Origin: Sphingomonas sp. 8AM | GTDB lineage: Bacteria > Pseudomonadota > Alphaproteobacteria > Sphingomonadales > Sphingomonadaceae | Length of the DNA: 64,000 bases | Direction: 5' to 3' | Assembly (NCBI RefSeq): GCF_902506455.1 | Contig: NZ_LR733844.1 | Coordinates: forward strand, 2,110,127 to 2,174,126 | Shown here: positions 15,877 through 25,535 of the stretch, piece by piece | Layout: every line of letters begins with the position of its first letter | Numbering within the stretch: position 1 is the first letter of the stretch | Notes under the pieces: model-generated | What the model saw: only the letters and a program-made list of their open reading frames with translations | Databases searched by the model: none | What the model was told of the DNA's origin: nothing | Position numbers and translations under genes: made by a program

Positions 15877-16926
15877 ATGTCCCGCGCCACCCCGTCCCGA
15901 TCGTCGATACTGTGTCGCACGCTGTCGCTGGCGCTGGCGATCGTCGTCGGTACGTTCGGCGCAACGCAGGCGACCGCTGCCGCCTGCACCGCCACGGCAC
16001 TGACCGCCACCGACCTCGGCAGCTACTCGCCCGCCGCGGTTGCCGCTGCTGCAGTGCCGGCGTTGCGCAGCCGCGCCGGGCTGACCTGCTCGCCCGGACT
16101 GCTCAAGGTGCTGAGCGGCAATTACATCAAGGCGACCTTCCAGAGCCGCAACGCGCTGAAACTCGCCCCGGCCAGCGGCGTCGCGCTGGCCTATACGCTG
16201 TCCGCCGATCCGAACGGCACGGTGCCGATCGCGCAGAACGGCACCGTCGACTATATGCAGAACGATCTGCTCAACGCGCTCGGGCTGCTCGGCGGAACCT
16301 CGGCCGACCTCCCGTTTTTCGTTCGCCCGATCGCGACCGCCGGTCTGCCGGAGGGCGTCTATACCGACCGCCTGACGATCAAATGGGACTGGTACATCTG
16401 TCAGGGTCTTGGCACCCTTGGCGCGTGCGTTCTCGGGCTGGAGAAGGACACGGCGACAACCGTCGTCGACATCACGCTGACGGTCGCGGCACGCAAGCTG
16501 GTTCTCACCGCCACCGGACGCACGACGTGGGACCCGGTCAACGGCACCAGCTTCCCCAAGGCGGTACCGGGCGGCAAGCGCCGGGTCACGGTACAGCTCA
16601 ACAATCCCGATATCGTCGCCACCGACGGCAACGTCACGGTCGTCACGCCGATCGCGCCGCGCCAGACGCTGGCCCTCGACGGCGACGGCACCAGCACCGG
16701 GGTAATGACCTTCGCGGTCAGCCCCTCGGGCAGCGCGGTCGCGCTCAGCTATGATGGCCCGGCGAGCACCAGCGACGACGTGGACTTCTCCGCCGATCAG
16801 GGAGTGACCTGGACGCTCGTGCCCGGCGCCGGCACGGCACAGGCCAATGCGATCCGTTTTCGCCCGCGCGGCCGGGTGCCGGCCGGCGCGACGCTGAATT
16901 TCTCCTTCCCGGTCGCGGTGCAATAG
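15877..16926 (+). CDS. Spore-coat-U (SCPU) domain-like secreted protein
   Basis: A 349-residue exported protein from ATG 15877. The signal peptide ends around ATQATAA, followed by a Cys-containing beta domain (ACTATALTATDLGSY ... GLTCSPG) and a later block PEGVYTDRLTIKWDWYIC. These resemble SCPU domains, found in coat protein U and Csu-type pilus subunits. The C-terminal half is a second beta domain without clear family. No Csu-type chaperone or usher is next to it, which is unusual for a fibre subunit. A surface adhesive or coat protein is plausible; assignment is moderate. Confidence 0.6.
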   Translation: MSRATPSRSSILCRTLSLALAIVVGTFGATQATAAACTATALTATDLGSYSPAAVAAAAVPALRSRAGLTCSPGLLKVLSGNYIKATFQSRNALKLAPASGVALAYTLSADPNGTVPIAQNGTVDYMQNDLLNALGLLGGTSADLPFFVRPIATAGLPEGVYTDRLTIKWDWYICQGLGTLGACVLGLEKDTATTVVDITLTVAARKLVLTATGRTTWDPVNGTSFPKAVPGGKRRVTVQLNNPDIVATDGNVTVVTPIAPRQTLALDGDGTSTGVMTFAVSPSGSAVALSYDGPASTSDDVDFSADQGVTWTLVPGAGTAQANAIRFRPRGRVPAGATLNFSFPVAVQ

Positions 16927-16970
16927 GCGGCCAGCGGCGGAACCCTCCCACGCTTCCCCTCGGTCGTCAG

Positions 16971-17055
16971 CCCGGGCATGATACGACGCCTCGCTTCTTC
17001 TCGCCGAATGGCGTGCAGGAAGTAGCGGGATCCCGGATCAGGCCCGGGATGACGG
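16971..17055. repeat. Palindromic intergenic element with ATCCCGG/CCGGGAT core
   Basis: ATCCCGG at 17030-17036 pairs with CCGGGAT at 17044-17050; flanking sequence on the left (CCCGGGCATGA) repeats the theme. It resembles the element at 6934-7019 in composition and belongs to the sphingomonad-type scattered palindromes. The rest of 16927-17215 holds no gene; the promoter and ribosome site of the next receptor lie near its right end. Confidence 0.55.
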
Positions 17056-17215
17056 AAACTGCGGAGCGCAATGACTGTCGACCCGTCCAGTAAGTCCAAC
17101 TCCGGGGCGCCCCATCGGACGCCGGATAGCGCCCGTCCAATCTGACCGGATCGCACAAGTTGCGATTGACTCGCAATCCGACACTCGCCAGGGCTTCCAA
17201 AAAGGGGAAATGCTA

Positions 17216-19492
17216 ATGCGAACCATTTTTAGCGCGGCCTTGTTGTCGTTGCTGGCTGTCGGGTCGACCGATGCGCAGACTGCCGGGCCGGACGACACCG
17301 GGACTGATGACATCGTCGTCACCGGCGAGAAATCGCGGCGCACCGTGCAGGAGACGACGACCAGCGTGGCGGTGGTCACCCCCGCACGCATCCGGCAGGA
17401 GAACATCCAGACGATCCAGGACGTCTACAATCGCACCGCCAACGTCGGCGAGACCTATGGCGCGGCAGGATTCACGATCCGGGGCATCAACAACGCCGGG
17501 GTCGGCGGGGGCGGACAGGCCGATACCGCGACCGTCTATGTCGATGGCGCACCGATCCCCGGCAGCGCGCTGTTCGGCGGCCCGACCGATCTGTGGGACA
17601 TCGGCCAGATCGAGATCCTGCGCGGGCCGCAGTCGACCATCCAGGGCTTGAACGCGCTGGCGGGGGCGGTGGTGCTCACGACGCGCGACGCCTCGACCAC
17701 CGAAACCAGTGCCGACGCGCGGGTGCTGTGGAGCGATCAGCGCGACCGTACCTTCTCCGCCGCGCTCGGCGGGCCGATCGTCGCCGACCAGCTCGGCATC
17801 CGGCTCTCCGCCGAGCGCCGCAACGATCGCGGGCTGATCCGCAACGTCACGCTCGGCGGCTATGACGATGCGCTGCGCACGCTCAGCCTGCGCGGCAAGC
17901 TGAAATGGACCCCGCTCGCGCTGCCCGGGCTCGAGGTTCAGGCAAGCTACCAGCGCGCGCGCCGCGACGGCGGCTATCTCTACGATAACGCCCGCACCGA
18001 CGTCGCCGATTTCTACGACCGCCGCATCTCGACCGGCAACGTGCGCGGACGCGGACGCGTGGAGGCGGATATCGCGGTGCTGAACACGGGCTATGACATC
18101 CTACCCCGGCTGCGGCTGTCGAGCGTCACCTCCTTCAATCGGGTCAGCTCGCACGCGCTCGCGGATGGCGACGGCGGCCCGGTCGATTCACAGCGCATCG
18201 ACAATCTCTACCGCTTCCGCACCTGGACGCAGGAGGTGCGGCTCAATTACGATGGCCCGCGGCTCAGCGGCGTCGTTGGCGGATGGGCGTATCGCCGTGC
18301 CGGCGGGCTCGACGCCAACAACCGGCTCAACATCGCGACCCCGGTGACGTCGATCGTCGCGCAGCTGCGCGGCAGCGGATTTCCCGCCACCGCCGCGACC
18401 GGGCTGGCCGATCGCTATGCCGCCGCACTGCCGCGGATTCCGGTCGCCTATACCGGGGCGCAGCCGCAGCTGGTGCGCACCGCCGCATTCTTCGCCGATG
18501 CGCGCTATCGCGTCACCGATCGCCTGTCGCTGATCGCCGGCGTGCGGCTTGATCACGAGGAAAACCGCTATGCGGCACAGGCGCTGGCCCGCTTCACCGG
18601 TACCTTGCCCGACCCCGCGACGTTCGGCGCGCCCGGCACCGCGCCGTTCCTGGCGGTGACGGCGATCAACCGTGGCGTGCTGGCGCTGGTCGCCAACGCC
18701 GCGTCGCAGGGTGCAGGCAAGACGCGCCGCTTCGACGCCCTGCTGCCAAAGGCCGGCATCAGCATCGACTGGACGTCCGGTCTCACCACCGCGATCAGCG
18801 TTCAGCGCGCCTATCGCTCGGGCGGGTCGAGCGCCAATCCGGCGCGCGGGCTGCTGGTGCCTTATGATCCCGAATATAGCTGGAATTACGAAGCGTCATT
18901 GCGCTCGCGCTGGTTCGGCGGGCGGCTCACGCTCAACGCCAACGCCTTCTACGTCGACTGGTCGGCGCAGCAGACCAACGTCTTCTTCGGCTCCAGTGCC
19001 TATGACTATAACACCGTCAACGCCGGCAGCTCCCACCTTACCGGGTTCGAGGTGGAGGCGAGTGGACGGGTTGCGTCCGGTGTCGAGGCCTATGCCTCGC
19101 TCGGCCATGTCCGCACGCGGTTCGACCGCTTCACGGTCCCGAGCGGCAGCACCACGTCGCTCGATCTTACCGGTTCCGAATTCCCTTATGCTGCGCGCTG
19201 GACGCTGGCCGGTGGCGTCGATGCGCGCGCCGGATCGATCGTCGGCAACGTCAACGCCAGCTATCGCAGCGCGGTGTTCACCGAAACGGGCGTGATGCAG
19301 GGGAGCCGGCGGTTGCCCGGACGCACGATCGTCAACGCCCGGATCGGCCGCGACGTGCGCGACTGGACGCTGTTCGTGTTCGCGCGCAATCTGTTCGACG
19401 CCCAATACGAGCAATATACGTTCCAGAGCGGCGACCGCGCGATCCTGGGCGATCCGCAGACCTTCGGCCTGGGTGCGGAACTGCATCTCTGA
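17216..19492 (+). CDS. TonB-dependent outer-membrane receptor
   Basis: A 758-residue receptor. ATG 17216 is preferred to 17210 because the AGGGG at 17203-17207 then has a normal eight-base spacing. The signal peptide ends at STDAQ; the TonB box is DDIVVTGEK, the plug contains QIEILRGPQSTIQG, and the barrel runs to the end (ETFGLGAELHL-type terminus). The barrel blocks FARNLFDAQYEQYTFQSGDR and WNYEASLRSRWFGG are typical of receptors of siderophore or plant-compound type. No neighbouring enzyme indicates a substrate. Confidence 0.85.
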   Translation: MRTIFSAALLSLLAVGSTDAQTAGPDDTGTDDIVVTGEKSRRTVQETTTSVAVVTPARIRQENIQTIQDVYNRTANVGETYGAAGFTIRGINNAGVGGGGQADTATVYVDGAPIPGSALFGGPTDLWDIGQIEILRGPQSTIQGLNALAGAVVLTTRDASTTETSADARVLWSDQRDRTFSAALGGPIVADQLGIRLSAERRNDRGLIRNVTLGGYDDALRTLSLRGKLKWTPLALPGLEVQASYQRARRDGGYLYDNARTDVADFYDRRISTGNVRGRGRVEADIAVLNTGYDILPRLRLSSVTSFNRVSSHALADGDGGPVDSQRIDNLYRFRTWTQEVRLNYDGPRLSGVVGGWAYRRAGGLDANNRLNIATPVTSIVAQLRGSGFPATAATGLADRYAAALPRIPVAYTGAQPQLVRTAAFFADARYRVTDRLSLIAGVRLDHEENRYAAQALARFTGTLPDPATFGAPGTAPFLAVTAINRGVLALVANAASQGAGKTRRFDALLPKAGISIDWTSGLTTAISVQRAYRSGGSSANPARGLLVPYDPEYSWNYEASLRSRWFGGRLTLNANAFYVDWSAQQTNVFFGSSAYDYNTVNAGSSHLTGFEVEASGRVASGVEAYASLGHVRTRFDRFTVPSGSTTSLDLTGSEFPYAARWTLAGGVDARAGSIVGNVNASYRSAVFTETGVMQGSRRLPGRTIVNARIGRDVRDWTLFVFARNLFDAQYEQYTFQSGDRAILGDPQTFGLGAELHL

Positions 19493-19560
19493 CCCGAACT
19501 TTTCCGGTCTCGATCAATCGTTAACCATCGGGCGCTACCGCGGAGGGCGGAGGTGGTGTT

Positions 19561-20943
19561 TTGACGCTTGATCAAACGATTACCGGGGCTTCGCGAGTCG
19601 CGGGCGAGCTGGGGATCCGCACGCTCGACCTGCAGGCGGACATCTCGGAACTGGCAACGCGCGTCACCGCACAGGCACGCACGATCGAAAGCGTCGGCGC
19701 CCAGACGAACCGTCTGACAGACGACGTGGAAAACGTCGCCGACGCCGCGCGCGAGGCGTCGGGTGCGACCACCGGCGCACATGGTCTGCTCGCCAGCTCG
19801 CATGTGCAGATCGATGCGGCGATGGGCGATGTCGTCGACCTCATCGCGCAGGTCAGCCGCATCCACGACAGCCTCGGCGCCTTCACCTCCGCGCTGGAGG
19901 ACGTCGGCCGCGTCACCGCGACCATCGATGCGATCGCCAAGCAAACCAATCTGCTGGCCTTGAACGCGACGATCGAGGCCGCACGTGCCGGCAATGCCGG
20001 ACGCGGCTTTTCGGTGGTGGCGGGCGAGGTCAAGAAGCTCGCGTCCGAAACCGCTGCCGCCACCTCGCGGATCAACACCTCGATCCTCGCGCTGACCACC
20101 CAGGCGGATGCGATGCTGGGGCGCGTCGATCTGGGCGTGACCAAGGCGCGCTCCGCGCATCAGGGCACACACGAGGTCAAGGCGTTGGTCGCGCAGCTGC
20201 GCGGACTGATGGACGGGCTGGAACGCAACAGCGACAGCGTGGTGCGGCGGATCGGCTCGATGCTGTCCGCGGTCGTTGAGGTGAAGACCGGTCTCGGCGA
20301 ACTATCCGAAACGTCGAGCGACAATGCCACCGGGCTGCACCGCCTGTCGCAGCGGCTGACCACCGTCAGCAACGACACCAACGACCTGCTCCAGCTGCTC
20401 GCGGAAAGCGATGCCGACACCCCCGACCGCCCATATATCCACTTCGCCATCGCTGCCGCGCGACAGGTATCCGAAGGGCTGTCGCAGGCGGTAGCGGCCG
20501 GCCCGCTCGACCAGGCGACGATCCTGGGCGATGCCTACAAGCCCGTCGAGGGCACCGATCCCCCGCTGTTCACGCACCCCGCGGTGGCGATCCTCACCGC
20601 GCTCGCGCGTCCGCAGCAGGAGGCGGCGCGCGCGCTGCCCGGCTTCTTCGGGATGAGTTTCACCGACCGCCGCAGCTTCGGGGCCGTGGCGATGCCCGAA
20701 CGCTCGCTGCCGCAGCGTCCCGGGCAGCGGAGCTGGAACACCGAATATTCCCGCGCCGGGGTGTTCTTCCACTTTCCCGAGACCGAAGAGCAGGTGAAGA
20801 TCACCAAGCCCTTCTGCCTGAAGGCCTATCGCCGGCTGGCCGCGGACGGGAGCGTCATCCTGCTCAAGCAGGTGATCGCCTCGATCAATGTCGGCGGCGC
20901 GCACTGGGGCATCCTTCAGCTCGCCTACAAGGATCAGGGCTAG
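19561..20943 (+). CDS. Soluble methyl-accepting chemotaxis protein with C-terminal sensor domain
   Basis: A 460-residue protein beginning at TTG 19561, supported by GGAGG seven bases upstream (19549-19553). Residues 20-280 form the receptor coiled coil; the hairpin tip [18 protein letters not shown] is at about 127-144. There is no signal peptide or membrane segment, so it is cytoplasmic. Residues about 300-460 are a globular domain with [18 protein letters not shown] and [14 protein letters not shown], resembling the cache-like ligand domain found at the end of some alphaproteobacterial soluble receptors. No che genes are nearby. Its partner kinase and ligand cannot be told from this window. 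Confidence 0.8.
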   Translation: MTLDQTITGASRVAGELGIRTLDLQADISELATRVTAQARTIESVGAQTNRLTDDVENVADAAREASGATTGAHGLLASSHVQIDAAMGDVVDLIAQVSRIHDSLGAFTSALEDVGRVTATIDAIAKQTNLLALNATIEAARAGNAGRGFSVVAGEVKKLASETAAATSRINTSILALTTQADAMLGRVDLGVTKARSAHQGTHEVKALVAQLRGLMDGLERNSDSVVRRIGSMLSAVVEVKTGLGELSETSSDNATGLHRLSQRLTTVSNDTNDLLQLLAESDADTPDRPYIHFAIAAARQVSEGLSQAVAAGPLDQATILGDAYKPVEGTDPPLFTHPAVAILTALARPQQEAARALPGFFGMSFTDRRSFGAVAMPERSLPQRPGQRSWNTEYSRAGVFFHFPETEEQVKITKPFCLKAYRRLAADGSVILLKQVIASINVGGAHWGILQLAYKDQG

Positions 20944-20966
20944 ACCGGACAGAGGTACGCCCGTTC

Positions 20967-22790
20967 CTAGGCGCGCCCGAACAGCTTCGCGACGCTCTTC
21001 AGGTCGAGCTTCACCCACGTCGGCCGCCCGTGGTTGCATTGTCCGGAATGCGGCGTGACTTCCATCTCGCGGAGCAGCGCGTTCATTTCGGCTGGCGACA
21101 GCACCCGCCCTGCCCGTACTGATCCGTGGCACGCCATCGTTCCCGCGATCGCGTCAAGCCGCTCGCGCAAGCTCAGCGCCTCGTCATAGGCGGCCAGTTC
21201 GTCGGCGAGATCAGTGACCAGCCCGCGCGGATCGCCGCTGCCGAGCAACGCGGGGGTGGCGCGCACCAGCATCGCGCGGGCGCCGAACCGCTCAAGCTCG
21301 AGCCCGAACTCGGTCAGCTCGGTGGCGCGCGCCTCCAGCCGGTCGCAGGCCGGCTCGTCCAGCTCGACCACCTCGGGGATCAGCAACGCCTGCGAGGCGA
21401 CGCGCCCGCCGGCGAGTGCGGCCCGCATCCGTTCCAGCACCAGCCGCTCGTGCGCGGCATGCTGGTCGACCAGCACGAGCCCGTCCTCCGCCTCGGCGAC
21501 GATGTAGGTTTTCGCCACCTGACCCCGCGCCACGCCGAGCGGGAACTGGCTGGTCGCGGGCGGCGGCGTCCAGTCGGGCACGCCGCGCGCGGCCGGTGGC
21601 GCGGCGAAGAAGGTCGGGCGCTGGTCGTTGAGCCTGAACCCGTGGTCCGCCGGCGGGTAAGTCGCCGAAGCCACTGACGTTGGCACGTCGATCGACGCCC
21701 CTGCCCCATCCGTCGGCGTCAAAGCCGGGACGCCCGGCTCCGGTCGCCACAGCGCCATGATGTCGGTCGGTGCCGAATGCGCGACGCGGTGCCCCGCCGC
21801 GTCGAGCGCGCGGCGCAACCCCGAGACGATCATCGCGCGCACCAGCGCCGGATCGCGGAAGCGCACCTCGGTCTTCGCTGGATGAACGTTCACATCGACC
21901 TCGCTCGGCGGCACGTCGAGAAACAGCGCCACCACCGCATGGCGGTCGCGGGGCATCATCTCGGCATAGGCGCCGCGGATCGCGCCGATCAGCAACCGGT
22001 CGCGCACCGGGCGGCCGTTGACGAACAGATATTGGTGATCCGCCACCCCGCGGTGGAAGGTCGGCAGCCCCGCCACCCCGCCCAGTACATGCCCGTCGCG
22101 CTCCAGATCGATCGCGACCGAATTGTCGGCGAGCGCGCGGTCCGTGAGCGCCGCGACTCGCGCCGGGCGGCTGTCGGCGGCGGCGACCGACAGCGCGCGA
22201 CGGCCATCATGCTCGAGCGAGAAGGCGATGTCGGGCCGCGCCATCGCTAGCCGCCGGACGACATCGAGACAGGCGGCATATTCCGACCGTGCCGATCGCA
22301 GGAACTTGCGCCGTGCGGGCACCTGCGCAAACAGCGCCTCGGCGACGACGCGCGTGCCCGGCGGCAACGCGGCGGGGCCGTCGCGATCGAGCACGCCATT
22401 GTCGATCGTCCGCGCCCAGCCCTCCGCCCCCGACGGGCGGCTCTCGATCGTCAGCCGCGCGACCGAGGCGATCGAGGGCAGCGCCTCGCCGCGGAAGCCG
22501 AGCGTCGCGACCCGGTCGATATCTCCGTTCTCGCCCAGGAGGCTTTCCGGCAGCTTGGAGGTGGCATGGCGTTCCAGCGCCAGCGCGATTTCAGGCGGGG
22601 CCATGCCGCAGCCGTCGTCGGCGACTTCGATCCGTTCGATGCCGCCCGCGGCGAGCACAACCGCAATTCGGGTCGCCCCGGAATCGATCGCGTTTTCGAC
22701 TAACTCCTTTAACGCGCTGGCTGGTCTTTCCACCACTTCACCGGCGGCGATACGGTTGACCAGATGCGAGGGGAGACGGCGTATTGACAC
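20967..22790 (-). CDS. mutL: DNA mismatch repair protein MutL with endonuclease motif
   Basis: A 607-residue MutL starting at GTG 22790 (VSIRRLPSHLVNRIAAGEVV), the usual N-terminus; upstream codons do not match the family. The GHKL ATPase motifs are ELVENAIDSGAT, DDGCGM and TLGFRGEALPSI, and the NVHPAKTEVRF block follows. The C-terminal domain contains DQHAAHERLVLE (Asp442-Glu453), which fits the DQHA-x2-E-x4-E metal motif of MutL proteins that nick DNA themselves, as expected for organisms without MutH. Convergent with the soluble chemoreceptor and divergent from mreB. Confidence 0.96.
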   Translation of the reverse strand: MSIRRLPSHLVNRIAAGEVVERPASALKELVENAIDSGATRIAVVLAAGGIERIEVADDGCGMAPPEIALALERHATSKLPESLLGENGDIDRVATLGFRGEALPSIASVARLTIESRPSGAEGWARTIDNGVLDRDGPAALPPGTRVVAEALFAQVPARRKFLRSARSEYAACLDVVRRLAMARPDIAFSLEHDGRRALSVAAADSRPARVAALTDRALADNSVAIDLERDGHVLGGVAGLPTFHRGVADHQYLFVNGRPVRDRLLIGAIRGAYAEMMPRDRHAVVALFLDVPPSEVDVNVHPAKTEVRFRDPALVRAMIVSGLRRALDAAGHRVAHSAPTDIMALWRPEPGVPALTPTDGAGASIDVPTSVASATYPPADHGFRLNDQRPTFFAAPPAARGVPDWTPPPATSQFPLGVARGQVAKTYIVAEAEDGLVLVDQHAAHERLVLERMRAALAGGRVASQALLIPEVVELDEPACDRLEARATELTEFGLELERFGARAMLVRATPALLGSGDPRGLVTDLADELAAYDEALSLRERLDAIAGTMACHGSVRAGRVLSPAEMNALLREMEVTPHSGQCNHGRPTWVKLDLKSVAKLFGRA

Positions 22791-22852
22791 GGGGCAACAC
22801 CTAGACCAAGCCGCGGCATCCCGCGACCCCGCAGATACCATCGCCAGCATGA

Positions 22853-23971
<1,119 letters not shown>

Positions 23972-24126
23972 GTCGGGGATGACCGCGGGTCGTCCTTGCC
24001 GTCATCCCGTGCGCAGCGAAGCGAACCGTGGCAGCGCGCGGAACACCGGACTGTTTCGCAGCGCCCGCAATGACTGATCAGGCTGGCATCATCACACTCT
24101 AGTTACCAAGGCGGGAGGTGACGGCA

Positions 24127-25029
24127 ATGGCGCCGTCGCGGGATCGGCGCCCCGGCTTTTCGCGGCGCGCGCAATACGGGCTGTTCGTCACCTACATCCT
24201 CGGCATCGCCGGGGCGGTGGTGGGGGCGGTGCTGCTCGCGCTCTCGACCTTTCAGCCGGCCGCTTTCTCGATGGCCCGCGCCGCGGTCGCGGAACTGACC
24301 GCGCCCGTTTCGGCGAGCACCAGCGCGATCGTCCGCACGGTCGCGACCGTGCCGCAGGAGATCGGAACCTGGTGGCGCGTCCACGACGAGAACAAGGAGC
24401 TGCGCGCGCGACTGGCGCGCGCGCGCGGAGCGCTGCTGGTCGGGCGACAGGCGCGGCTGGAGAACGTCCGGCTGCGCGCCTTGCTCGCGCTGCGTGATCG
24501 CGCGCCCGAGGTCGTCATCGCCGCCCGCATCGTCAGCACCAGCGGGTCGAGCACCCGCCGCTACGGGCTGCTCAACGCCGGCAGCTGGCAGGGGGTCGCC
24601 GAAGGACAGCCGGTGCGCGGGCCGGAAGGACTGATCGGGCGCGTCCTGTATACCGGGCCGAACACCGCGCGCGTGCTGCTGGTCACCGACGCCGAGAGCG
24701 TGGTGCCGGTCCGCCGTACGCGCGACGGCCGTCCGGCGCTCGCGGCCGGGCGCGGCGACGGGTTGATCGACATCCGCACGATCGACACGGCCGACGGCAA
24801 GTTCCGCCCCGGCGACATCTTCGTGACCTCCGGCACCGGCGGAATGTTCGTTCCCGGCGTACCGGTCGCGCGCGTGTTGCGCGACGGCACCGACGCGGCC
24901 CCGGCGCGGCCGTTCGCGCGCCCGGACACGCTGGATGTCGCGATCGTCCACCGCGCGTTCATGCCGCCCGCGCCACCGACCCCCATGCCCGCCCCTTCGC
25001 CGACCCCGACGCTTACCCCCGAATCGTGA
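24127..25029 (+). CDS. mreC: Rod-shape determining protein MreC
   Basis: A 300-residue bitopic protein. ATG 24127 is preferred since GGGAGG (24112-24117) is then properly spaced; the earlier GTG 24118 abuts it. One membrane helix (about 18-42) is followed by a coiled coil (NKELRARLARARG) and the periplasmic beta domain with GVAEGQPVRGPEGLIGRV and GDIFVTSGTGGMFVPGVPVA. It scaffolds PBP2 and RodA. The C-terminal tail is Pro-rich. It overlaps mreD by four bases. Confidence 0.94.
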   Translation: MAPSRDRRPGFSRRAQYGLFVTYILGIAGAVVGAVLLALSTFQPAAFSMARAAVAELTAPVSASTSAIVRTVATVPQEIGTWWRVHDENKELRARLARARGALLVGRQARLENVRLRALLALRDRAPEVVIAARIVSTSGSSTRRYGLLNAGSWQGVAEGQPVRGPEGLIGRVLYTGPNTARVLLVTDAESVVPVRRTRDGRPALAAGRGDGLIDIRTIDTADGKFRPGDIFVTSGTGGMFVPGVPVARVLRDGTDAAPARPFARPDTLDVAIVHRAFMPPAPPTPMPAPSPTPTLTPES

Positions 25030-25535
25030 CGCTACCTCCGCGCCCGCCCTTCGAGGAACCGCTCGGCCGTGGGCGCGCGCGGCTGTTGCCGTGGGCGACG
25101 GTGATGGTCGGATCGCTGGTCACGATCCTGCCATGGAGTGCCACGCTGCCGTTGCTGCCGCCGGTCGGGCTGCTGATCCTGCTCTCGTGGCGACTGCTCG
25201 CACCGCTGTCGCTGCGTGTATGGGCGCCGGCGCTGCTCGGACTGTTCGACGACCTGCTGTCCGGCCAGCCGCTGGGCAGCGCCATGCTGCTCTGGACGCT
25301 CGCTTATTTCCTCGTCGATGCGATCGATGCGCGGTCGGGCGTGCACGATTTCCAGCAAAGCTGGTCGATCGCCGCGCTGGCGATCGCGCTGGTGCTGCTC
25401 GGCGGGCGACTGGCGGCAACGCCGCTCGATGCCCATGTCGATAGCGTGCTATTGATCCAGATCGTGACCTCCGTCCTCCTCTTCCCCGCCGCCGCGCGGC
25501 TGGTCGCGTGGATCGACCTGCGGCGGGCGCTATGA
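25026..25535 (+). CDS. mreD: Rod-shape determining protein MreD
   Basis: A 169-residue inner-membrane protein with about five predicted helices and the MreD-type segment WAPALLGLFDDLLSGQPLGS. It starts at GTG 25026 inside the mreC stop (GTGA) and ends inside the mrdA start (ATGA), showing translational coupling. Identity rests on topology, that segment and position. Confidence 0.9.
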   Translation: MTLPPRPPFEEPLGRGRARLLPWATVMVGSLVTILPWSATLPLLPPVGLLILLSWRLLAPLSLRVWAPALLGLFDDLLSGQPLGSAMLLWTLAYFLVDAIDARSGVHDFQQSWSIAALAIALVLLGGRLAATPLDAHVDSVLLIQIVTSVLLFPAAARLVAWIDLRRAL

